Origin: Podospora bellae-mahoneyi
Taxonomy: Eukaryota > Ascomycota > Sordariomycetes > Sordariales > Podosporaceae
DNA: 64,000 bases
Reading direction: 5' to 3'
Assembly: GCF_035222275.1 (NCBI RefSeq)
Contig: NW_026946359.1
Location: forward strand, 4,464,001-4,528,000
The notes under the pieces were generated by a model that was given only the letters and a program-made list of their open reading frames with translations, was not told the DNA's origin and did no database searches. Both the position numbers and the translations under genes were made by a program. Below are positions 45,596 to 55,516 of this stretch, in pieces (position 1 is the first letter of the stretch; each line of letters begins with the position of its first letter).

Positions 45596-46983
45596 GATGG
45601 GCTTGTATTCGTTCCTCTAAAGTTGTTGCCCTATTGTTTGTGTCTGGTTGTATGATATGATGTGTCGTCGTGGAGTCGGATGTATGTGGAGCTGGACTGC
45701 TGGGATGGGTGGACACTGATAGCGGCGGCTCAATTGTTGAGGAAGAAGGAACTGCAGAGCCCGAGGTTTTTGATATGTTTGTTATGTGTTATTTACACAG
45801 GGAGTTACAAGGCTGAGACCGCAAGTTCGAATAACTTGTAACTTGAACTGTGTTGCGCCGTCGTTGTTCCTGTGATGTCTGGAGTTGCGAGCTGTCGGTG
45901 CGGGCAGGAAGCACTGCGCGCGGTACGGGAGAGCTCCAGATAGTGGGTGGGGCTCTATGCTTCGTCGGCCAATGACGTCCATCGACTGCAAGCTTGGCTT
46001 TGCCGTCCTCCTGGCAAGTTGATATCGGTACTCTACGTAAACATGTGTCCAAGATCAAAAAAGGACAAGTTAAATAACCGGTATTAAGTATATAAGAGTC
46101 TCATTTGATGTTCAATGGATCAATGCTTCGGTGAACTGAATAAAGCCTTGTGTGATGAAAGTTGGAATTTCATCAGCCGTTCTTACATGGCACCTCGTCG
46201 ACTACATGTGCATTGGGGATTGCAAAACCATCAAAATAGTCTAGTGAAGTAGCTTAGAGACTGAGACTTGCAACTAGACACATTGAGAGTCCCCAAGTCT
46301 TTTAAGTACACAAAATTCCTACGGCATCAAACTCTAGGGTGGGCAAAGAGATGGTTGATGGCCTTCTTGATCAGTGAGAAGTGAGACACCTTCGACATAT
46401 CCATGTATAACGCAGCTCAAGGCCCGGGTTCCCATATAAAATAAAGAGCTGAATCAGTATAGAGAGCTGAGAACAAGCACCTGCGAAGTCCTAACATAGG
46501 ACAACAAGTGGTATCTCTTTTCAGGCCTATATTCATGGCAGATGTGATGTCAAACCCCCCAGGAGTTGCTCAGAATCAACTTCATGTGAAGAATGTGGCC
46601 GAAAGTAACCTGTACGGGGCTCGGTTGAAATGTACCGCGTTGTATTTCCCTCTTTTGCTTCGAAACGTCTTCTGCAATCCACCCAGGCTTGACGTTGATG
46701 TTTTGCTGGTGGTGAGGGGTGAAATTCACTTGCGGCAGGCGACAGAAGAAGACGCACAGGCCAGAATATACCCCACATTGCTCCAGCCTCCCCACTTTGG
46801 ACCAATCGCAGGAGCGCTTGGACCTCTGCCCTAACAGAAGCTGGAGGCTTAACCGGCGCACAACTTGAATTATTCCGGGTCCCAAAATCGTGTGTGGTTT
46901 TTTTCGGGCTTGTAACTGACCTCCGTCCACCTTGACGACGAGAAATCAACTTGCCTCCTCACTAACCCAACAGCACCGCAGCC
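45596..46983. promoter_or_regulatory. Divergent intergenic region VPS26 / RPL9
   Basis: About 1.4 kb between two divergent starts. On the RPL9 side CCCTAA lies at 46829-46834 (150 bases upstream of the start) and a CCAAT motif at about 46801. Both are common in fungal ribosomal protein promoters. No gene is visible; the frame 46508-46834 has no motif. Confidence 0.45.
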
Positions 46984-48103
46984 ATGCGTTACATCCACAG
47001 TGAGGAGACCATCGAGGTCCCGGAGAACGGTACGTGTGCAGTGCTGTCGAAATGAATCCATTGCGTCCCGCCCGGTCAAAAGAAGGATGAACTTTGGGCG
47101 CCATCATTTCGAATTACCAACGACGACGACGATGACGAGACTCGACGGTTTTTGTAGCCAGCGATTATTGGGACGATTCGATCGATATCGGGCGGGATTG
47201 CTTGGGATTTTGTCAATGGAAGCAAGGGCAATTGCTGACGGATTTTGCGATACAGTCAAGATCTCCATCAAGTCGAGACTTGTAACGGTTGAGGGCCCCC
47301 GTGGTAAGTAGAAACTCACAATCCTCACCTTGGAGCCGGGAACAGCTTCGGACAATGCGGCTGTCCCGTTCTGGCGAGAAACAGTAACCTAACAATGCGC
47401 TCCTACAACAGGCAAGCTCACCAAGGACCTAAGCCACATCGCCGTCAACTTCTCCGTCATCAAGAAGGGCGTTATTAGCCTCGAGATCCACCATGGCAAC
47501 CGCAAGAACGTTGCCGCTCTCCGCACCGTCCGCACCCTTATCAACAACTTGATCATCGGTGTCACCAAGGGTTTCAAGTACAAGATGCGTTACGTCTATG
47601 CCCATTTCCCCATCAACGTCAACCTTGACGTCAACAAGGAGACTGGCAACCACGTCGTCGAGATCCGGTATGTTACGAACGAATGTGCAGCCCCAGGATG
47701 GCAGAGTGTGGGAGATGTGACGAACACTTGGAACTTGGGAACATGGGAGAAGAATTTGGGCTGACGAGTGGGTGTGTTACAGCAACTTCGTCGGTGAGAA
47801 GCTCGTCCGCACTGTCGTGATGCAGCCCGGTGTTGAGGTTGAGGCCTCCAAGGCTCAGAAGGATGAGCTCATCCTCCAGGGTAACTCCCTCGAGGCTGTT
47901 TCCCAGAGCGCCGCCGATATCCAGCAGATCTGCAGAGTGCGGAACAAGGATATCCGTAAGGTGTGTGAAGGCCCCAGCTACGGTGGACCAACAGCCACTT
48001 TGCTACAGTGCTACGAGGAAGATAAGGTTTATGGTGCTAACACTGCTTCTAGTTCTTGGACGGTATCTACGTTTCCGAGAAGGGCAACGTTGAGGAGGAG
48101 TAA
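46984..48103 (+). CDS. RPL9: 60S ribosomal protein L9 (uL6)
   Basis: Five exons (46984-47029, 47256-47303, 47412-47667, 47783-47960, 48053-48103) encode 192 residues, the normal length. Reading: [74 protein letters not shown], then [35 protein letters not shown] and [16 protein letters not shown]. This is uL6, part of the 60S subunit near the sarcin-ricin loop and stalk base. Introns of 226, 108, 115 and 92 nt are longer than average in this window, as is common for ribosomal protein genes. No convincing snoRNA was seen in them. The first two exons are short (46 and 48 nt). Confidence 0.97.
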
Positions 48104-49389
48104 AGAAAATGACCACGGGTTTCTTTGTGCTTTATGGGGTTACACCGGAGTGGCAAGGGGTCATGGGCATTTGCATATTTCTTGTAGCGTAAAAAAACGC
48201 TGCTGGCAAAATGGGCAACCTCCTTCTCAACCAAACGGGTTTTGCGGTGTGCATACCAATATCACGTCTTCGAGGTCACGCCTGTTTTTTCTCGAGCTAA
48301 TGATGACGATTTGCTCTCGCCTGTATTTGGGCGATGATGATACCCAGAGCAGACTGGTGATTCAGTTATCACGGGCGGAGCCAAGGTGTTTCTCGTGGGA
48401 AAAGCATGTGTCAATTACTCCCGGACGGAAAATGAATTTGGAAGTAACAAGCAAGTCAAACTACTGCGTGTTTCTAACCTCTGATATTTGATATATGAGC
48501 ATGGTGACTTTATGGGACCCCCTTTTGTCGTTGATATCGCGTCTAGACAATTCCAGCTTGGAGTAATAGCAGGTCCAGAGAGCACTACATGGACTCTGGG
48601 GGCATCGGCAAGATTACATGGATTGATTGATTCCATGAGAGGCGCCAGCTACCATCCAGGTCTTTAGTTTGGCAGTGTTGCTTTCGTCAACTTTAGATCA
48701 CCACGCTCCATCGTTGCCAAAAGCCTGGCTTATCCCCGCACTTGGTAGCGTTATGATGTATATATAGTTCAGACTCTTCAGGTGGAGAGACAATGCGGCC
48801 AGGGACGAAGTTATTCGGATGGTTTGCTATACTAAAAAAATACCAAAGAGAAAGTACAACCGTAGGACCAGTTACATTTATCTCTCGTTTACATTCACTC
48901 AACACATTCAGCGGGCTCGTTATACAGATATCAGAATTCACATGATCTCATTTTCATTTCTTCAGTTCCTCTACACAACTTCATACCACATCTCCATTCC
49001 CTGAGCAAAGCCCCCTCCCTTTCCCTCTCGCATGGCTTGCTTGCTTCTCGACAACGCCCAAAACGCCAGTGCTGAATATAAGCCACCCCATCGTCCCATA
49101 CCATACCAAAAAAAGGGTCAGTTTCAAAAATCACACACAAATAAAGCCAAAACTCTATATCCCCAGCGTAGAACAAACAAAAATTGCAAGAGTAAAACAC
49201 AGGTGCCGAAGGGGCAAAATGGGGCGATGTGTGTGTGTGTGTGCAAGGGGCTTAATATGTACAAGTCGACTTCGTGTTGCTCGTCGGAAAGAAAAAAAGA
49301 TCCATTAGGGTTGTGTTTATTTTTCTCCCTTGAATCTCTGAAAAGATGGCAAGGGTAAAAATCGGAGGTCATGAGAATAAACTCAATCA
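48104..49389. other. Convergent 3' region, no gene supported
   Basis: Between the stops of RPL9 (+) and the Cys-rich membrane gene (-). The frame continuing past RPL9 to 48491 is read-through of 3' UTR. A short GT run lies near 49230-49243. Confidence 0.5.
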
Positions 49390-50614
49390 TTACCGCGGGG
49401 GAGACCTCCTTGGTGATCTGGCCGACCTCGCCGACGGGGCGCGGGATACACGTGTCGTGGTCGTCCTCGTTACCCTGCTCCCTTGCCTGCTATGGCGGTG
49501 GGATCGGCGGGTTCGTCTGTCGCTGCTGAGGGAGCCTGGTTGGGGTTGTTAGTGATTCATTTGTAAATGGTGTGGAGGGGGGACAGGGAGAAAACGTACT
49601 AGGACTATCGTTTGTGTAAACATCAGAGTAGTAGCTGCTGCTGATATCACTCCTGCTCTTGACCGGGGCTCTCTTCTTCTTATCCTTCTTCAATCCGAGC
49701 AGCAACGCAAGAGTGCCAAGCGCGGCTCCCATCCCCAACAGGCCAGCGCCGCTCTTCTTATCCTTTCGCGATGATACTGTGCTAGGTCGGCCGCCATACC
49801 ACGAACCGTGGTTGGTGCGCCCGGCGTGCGAGGATCCGCGGCGGGTGTAGCGCTCTTCCTCGATGATGGTCTCCTTTGTTCTCTTGTCCTTCTTGCCGAA
49901 CCCAAGAATGGCCATGACACCGTGCCAAAGACCCCTGACGATGCAGCAAGCGCAGATGGCGAGGAGAAGGGCGACACCGGCGATGGAGCCAATGACGATA
50001 CCGGCGATGGCACCAGGGCTCAAGCCACCGGCTGTACCGCCCTCCACTGGTTCCGCGTCATCCCCCGTCTGAATAGCTCCACCAGCCGAGTTTGTCGTTG
50101 TCGCGGTGCCGCTAGTAACGCGAAATGGCGCGCTGAACTGGGTGGTGACGGTTTGCACGGCAGTGTTGGTGTTTGTCACGATAACCACGCCTCCGGGGCC
50201 AGCACCGGGGTTGGCCATACACTGCCCTGCGTGTTGGCAGTATTGCCAAGAGTCGCAGCAGATCGAGCCGCAGGCAATCCACCCGCTGCCGGCCTCGGGA
50301 ATGCAGTCGGCGCCGCTGACACCGGTCGCAGCTGGAATGACGGATTGCCATGTTTTGGTATAAGTCTTGGTCTCAGTCCAGGTTGTCGTGTACCAGGCCA
50401 CTCCACCGCCTGCTCCCGCAGCCGGTGTGCAGGCTGCTATCCCGTTGTTGGTGACGCATGCTGAGTTGGTGTCGCAGCAGTACTGGTTTTGGTAACCGCA
50501 TGGTACTGGGCAGCCGTCGCGCTGAACGAGATAGCCATAACCAGCGGCGTATAAACCATTGTTGAAGGGGATCGCAGCGGCCGAGCCGGCTAGGAAAAGC
50601 CAGAGCCGCAACAT
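49390..50614 (-). CDS. Secreted-type Cys-rich single-pass membrane protein
   Basis: Exons on the minus strand are 50614-49600 and 49535-49390 (386 residues). A signal peptide (MLRLWLFLAGSAAAIP) is followed by two Cys-rich modules: RDGCPVPCGYQNQYCCDTNS with ACVTNNGIAACTP, and GADCIPEAGSGWIACGSICC with DSWQYCQHAGQC. A Ser/Thr-rich linker, a membrane helix (GAIAGIVIGSIAGVALLLAI followed by CACC) and a basic tail with a second small hydrophobic patch (GLLGMGAALGTLALLLGL) follow. The 64-nt intron has a GTACGT donor, CACTAAC branch point and CCAG acceptor; it replaces an alternative read-through end (TNESLTTPTRLPQQ) with a basic SSDRRTRRSHRHSRQ-type tail. The layout fits a wall- or plasma-membrane sensor; the function is unknown. 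Confidence 0.78.
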
Positions 50615-52178
50615 TTTGGAGAGCGAGCTGAGAGACTGTCTCGGGAAGTTTGGTCGCTTGATGTGTGTTCTGGTGAAGATGACCGCAAAAGTGATTGAAA
50701 GCCCGCCGGAGCGGTGAGATGGCGCCGATAGCTTGTGAAGCCGGGAAAAATTCTTAGTGTTGAAGCGATCCTGCTCGGCGCAATCCAATGAATGACAATT
50801 TGCCAAATCATAAAGTCGTGGATGTCGTGTAAAACAGCTTTTTCGCCCGTGATCCTCCTGTCCGTTTGGGGGTCTGAGTTCGGCAGCGAGATGCGTGTAA
50901 GTCGACTCTTGGTGACAGACCCGCTCAAGATAGCTTGCGATAACACCTTGAACGGAGCTTCAAAGCATCTCTCTTGTCAATGGTGTGGTGAGACAGTGCA
51001 AGATGCAAAAGAAGGAAAAATTCCAGGGGAAAAAATGCTTAGAACTTGGGGAAACGGACTGGGAGGAAAACCGGGCGGGGAATGCAGTTTGGCGGGATTT
51101 ATTGCAAAAGTCGCGAATTGGAAATGGCTGGGTGAGGTGACGGTGGTCGGGCTCAGTGTGGGCTGCGTTCCCAACCTCCCCGCGAACCGAAGCTGTCACG
51201 ACCAATCCACCCACTGTCACCCAGCCTCTCGGTTTTCACGCCCACCTCTCGTCATCTTTCTTTCCCCTTGCACCCTTGGTTGGACCTGACCCATCGTTTT
51301 GTAACGGATCCTTCTTCCCCTTCCCCCTCCTTTCTGCATCGTGTTCAGGGTCCTTCTTCTTTTGCACAAGCGTTTTCTCGGCCGATCTAGATCTTTGACC
51401 TACGACAGCGCCTCGGTCCTGTAGGTCCGGCTCGGGTGTTGCATGGACGGGGGAATATGCGTGAGTGAGCTGGCAGCCCGCAGGAGGTGCCTGTACCTGT
51501 CCAGCGGTCAAACAGCCCCAATCCATGTCCGACAGACAGGAGCCGGTTTGGCTTGTTGCCCTGCTTTTTTAGAGCTCCCCTTTCCGTGCCCCTTTAGATG
51601 GTGACGTCCACTGTTTACCACTCAGGCCCCGCCATCTTGGCTCACTGGACGATTATCACTTATCGCCATGATCCTTGCAACATCCCGTTGCGCGCGCATC
51701 TGCAAGACCCCGTCCCCAACATATTCGATTTACTAGACACGTGATGTATGAGTGAGTGACGCCGTATAATACCTCTGCGGTATATCAACGACTTGGAAAT
51801 CCCACTTATGAGAGAACTGTTATATACCTGTCAGGTTGGCCAAGCTGAGAACAGGATTTGGATATCCTGGATTTGTACGGAGCAGGTAGACAATTTTTAA
51901 TAAAGGTTGGCGCCAGTTTGCTTCTCGTAAAGATAGTAGCAATTAAAAGGCCTGCTGCCTTGACAGGATGGAGTGTTTGGCGTTGGTTCGGTTGACGGCG
52001 CGGACAGCTGCAAGAGAGACGTCCACGCCTCACCCAGAAACGCCAAGCCCACTGGCGCAGTTACGTAACTTGGGTTGGCCCGCTCCCAGCTGCTGAGAGC
52101 TTCATGCCAACCTCGAAGTCCAAGCTCCCACATTGACATTCCCGACTTCACCATTTGATACCCACGGTTGCCTGCACC
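50615..52178. promoter_or_regulatory. Divergent intergenic region before V-ATPase subunit H
   Basis: About 1.56 kb between divergent genes. The minus frame 49490-50806 extends upstream of the membrane-protein start without conserved features. No repeat, tRNA or extra gene was found. Confidence 0.45.
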
Positions 52179-53849
52179 ATGTCGCTCGATCCACCGACGT
52201 ATCTGGCCTCGCTGCAAAGCAACATCCGTCAGCGACCGATTCCCTGGGATGGCGCCGTGCGCGCGGGAACCCTGACCGAGGAGCAGCTCGCTCGCATCCG
52301 CTCCGTCGATAAGGTCAAGAAAGACGTGCGTAAACAGACAATCGAGTCCGATCTGGAGGGATATAGCGCCCTGTTTGTGGGAGGATCAGGGAAGAAGAGT
52401 GTGTTGGAATTGGCCACCAAGCGCCAGGATGTGGTCCAGTATATCCTCGTCCTCCTGAACGACCTCCTCACAAGTATGTCGTCCTTTCCCACGCCGAGCC
52501 ATCACAGCTTCCCATGTGGAATCTGATGGCCCCTTCTTTCCGTGGCAGAAAGCAACTCCTCCAGGACGATACCCGACATGGATTCTGTCATCTTTCAGAA
52601 CTGTACCCTGTATTGCAAAGTGCTCTAGCTAACCTAGAATCCATCTTGCTAGCCGTCCCCTCGCTCTCCAAAGCACTTGCTAAGACTGGCGATCCCTACC
52701 AACATTTCATTCCTCTTCTCGGCCACAGAACTGTAACCGACGATCCGATCCCGCTTCTGACCTCGACTGTGCTCGTCAGTCTCATGGCTGGTTCCAGAGA
52801 CGAGTCCCAGGCCGCCTCCAAGGCCCTCCCCCTCATCTACAGTTATCTCTCGTCCCTCACAACGAATTCCGACCCAGGTCTTCAGGATATCGGTGTGCAA
52901 GAGTACTCATCACTTTTGTATGGTCGTGTTCCCAGGGCGCAGTTCTGGGAGCAGCGGAGCGAGACTGTGGCCCCCCTGGTAAAGATTCTACGAGCGGCAG
53001 CGGGTATTGGCAGCGGTGGTGACGCCACGGCCAGCCTCTGGAGTGGGACAACGAATCCCTCTAGAAGCGGCTTTGAGGGCTCTCTCGGTGGAGGGGTCGG
53101 TCTTCAGTTGCTTTACCATGTGCTGTTAGTCATCTGGCAGCTCAGCTTTGAGGCTGCAGATATTGGCGACGATCTCAACAAGTAAGGCGATGCCTGTTTG
53201 TCACATGTTATTCGGTAGTGCTAACTGACCCAGGGAATACGACTTCATCGCTCTTTACACCCAGCTTCTCCGACTCTCCCCCAAGGAGAAGACCACCCGT
53301 CTACTCCTCTCCACCCTCCTCAACATCCTCACCGCTAATCAAAACACGCTGCTTGCCATCGCAGTGCTTGCCCGGCTCCCAACCCTTTTGGAGACCCTCA
53401 AAACGAGACAGTTCAACGACCCCGATCTGAGAGAAGATCTGGACCAGCTCCGCGAGTTGCTCGAGGAGTACACCAAAACCAAGACCACCTTTGACGAGTA
53501 TGTAGGCGAAGTCAACTCTGGCCGTCTGCACTGGTCCCCACCCCACCGCAACACAGTTTTCTGGGCTGAGAACGCCCGCAAGATTCTAGACTACGAGAAC
53601 GGCGCGCTTATCCGCAAGCTGGTGGATATCATGAAGCAGCCGTGGGAGGACGACAAGTCGGTGCTGGCGATTGCGTGCAATGATGTTGGGTATTTGGTGC
53701 GTGAGGTGCCCGAGAAGAGGGGCCAGCTGGAGAAACTTGGTTTAAAGACGAGGGTGATGGAGCTGATGGGGGAGGCGGACGAGAATGTACGGTGGGAAAG
53801 TTTGCGTGCCTTGGGTGGTTGGTTGCAGTACAGCTTTGATACGAAATAG
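52179..53849 (+). CDS. VMA13: V-type ATPase subunit H (Vma13)
   Basis: Exons are 52179-52473, 52653-53181 and 53234-53849, giving 479 residues (yeast Vma13 has 478). Intron 1 (179 nt) ends at TTGCTAG after a GCTAAC branch point; joining gives LLNDLLTTVPSLSKALAKTG, followed by DPYQHFIPLL, a hallmark of the family. The protein is an all-helical HEAT/ARM-like stack: DDPIPLLTSTVLVSLMAG, KILRAAAGIG, VGLQLLYHVLLVIWQLSFEA, IALYTQLLRLSPKEKTTRLL, then LHWSPPHRNTVFWAENARKI and LAIACNDVGYLVREVPEKRG near the end. Subunit H sits on the V1 sector, is required for proton pumping and silences ATP hydrolysis in free V1. Confidence 0.96.
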
Positions 53850-54241
53850 GGGGAGGTTGAATTGTGGTGTATGTTCAGTTGAGGGCGAGCATTGGGCAAC
53901 GGGGGTTTTTTAGACCGGCTTTTTTTAGCTTCATCATGAATGTACTGAATTCACCTGTATACCTGCCGTGTTTGTTTGTTTGTTGGTAGTCATCTCTGAT
54001 TGACATGATAAGAGGGGTGAGTTGAAAGAAACGGGGGACATCCCTTATCTTATCGGAGCTCTCATCTGCATCCAAGTCATGTCTTGGCCGGTGACATCAC
54101 TAGCCTCGCTTCCATTCTTTAATCGATTAGACATTGCTCTACACACCTAAATTGATTGAATTACTAGAATCTACATAGCAGTGTTGCTAGTAAAAGACGA
54201 AAAAGCAATCAGAAAAACAAGAGAAATCTAGATTTCTCAAA
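53850..54241. other. Short intergenic region VMA13 / acylphosphatase
   Basis: About 390 bases with the VMA13 3' UTR and the promoter of the acylphosphatase gene. No further feature is visible. Confidence 0.5.
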
Positions 54242-54821
54242 ATGGTTAAAAGAGTAAGTTCGTCCCGTCTTATCATCTGGGCGTGAATGATGGAGGGGTC
54301 AGTCTCTCTCATATCAAAGGTCTGGCTAACACGATGATGATGGTTCTTAGGTTCGTTTCCTTGCTCATGGGGGGATGGTGCAAGGTTGGTTAATATACCA
54401 TGTCGCCGGATTACTGTAGTAGATATTGTCTGGTTAACATGGTTATATCCTTTTTTTTTTTTTGAAATGAACAGGAGTTGGATTTCGGTATGTTTCTTTT
54501 TTTCTTTCTCGACTTGGCGTCCTCTTATCACACCCCCCCCGGTAGTGTCTGCTACAGAAAGATTTCGAATAGCTGGAAGCTGATATATACGTCCATGGTA
54601 GATACTTCACCCGCGGCCGCGCAGCCGAGCACAAGCTCACCGGCTGGGTCCGAAACACAGACAACAACCAGGTCGAGGGCGAGGCTCAGGGGGCGGAGGA
54701 CGCCCTCTCCAAGTTCCTCAAAGAGGTGGACAAGGGACCGAGAGGCTCCCAGGTTGTCAAACTCGACAAGGAGGATCGGGATGTGGTGGAGGGAGAGGAG
54801 GGTTTTGAGATTCGTCGCTGA
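54242..54821 (+). CDS. Acylphosphatase
   Basis: Four exons of 12, 34, 13 and 220 nt (54242-54253, 54351-54384, 54475-54487, 54602-54821) encode 92 residues, the normal size. Spliced, the N-terminus reads MVKRVRFLAHGGMVQGVGFR, followed by YFTRGRAAEHKLTGWVRNT; this matches the acylphosphatase signature GxVQGVxFR and GWVRN. R20 and N38 are the catalytic pair (phosphate-binding Arg and water-orienting Asn). The end EGFEIRR is also typical. The enzyme hydrolyses carboxyl-phosphate bonds such as 1,3-bisphosphoglycerate. Introns are 97, 90 and 114 nt; the second donor, GTTGGT, is weak. The codon of R20 is split by the last intron. A gene finder could easily miss the first three exons; the last exon alone is easily seen. 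Confidence 0.9.
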
Positions 54822-55272
54822 TCAAAACAACTACAGCACCCCACCCACCCAATCTTGCGCGCCTATAGACGAGACCTATAGAGAGAGAGGGCAGAATGAT
54901 CAAGACAACACCCAATTCAAAAGATCGGCCCACGCTTTATTGTTGTGTTTTGTGATGCTACTACTATCTTCATGTTTGCTACCGCTCACTGGACATCTCT
55001 CATCATTCGCTCCTCTTGTCTAAGTAACCCAGCCTCGTCTGTTCTTGTATATATATATAACTTCATTAACATCTCTTCTTCTTCCCCTTAAACTAACCTA
55101 TATCCCACCATTGCCGCTCCCATTAACCAACCTGCCAACTTCTCTACCACGCTATGCCCGCCGAGTTCATCCATGTGACAAAAAACGCAATGCTTTCAAA
55201 AAACAATTATATCCTCCTTCATGTCTTCTACCAATACCTCAATGTTTCTCTCCTAACCCAACAAACATCCAA
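54822..55272. other. Convergent 3' region acylphosphatase / MIL1
   Basis: About 450 bases, CT-rich with a short TA run near 55049-55059. It holds the facing 3' UTRs; no gene is visible. Confidence 0.5.
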
Positions 55273-55455
55273 CTACGCAAAAGTCATCTCAATCTCCTTC
55301 TCCTTCCCAAAATCATCGTCATCGTAGTCCGCCCAGGGATCCGCCAACGCGATATTCGGGAGGGTTTGCGAGCCTCTCAGTTCCGGGCGGGGTGGCTCAT
55401 GACTATTGTTATTATTGATGCCGCTGTAGTCCATTCCCCTACTCTTTGACGTTGA

Positions 55456-55516
<61 letters not shown>

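Noticed and set aside
47030-47255. Possible C/D snoRNA in RPL9 intron 1
   Set aside because: There is a weak RTGATGA-like box and a CTGA, but no terminal stem and the CTGA coincides with the splicing branch point.
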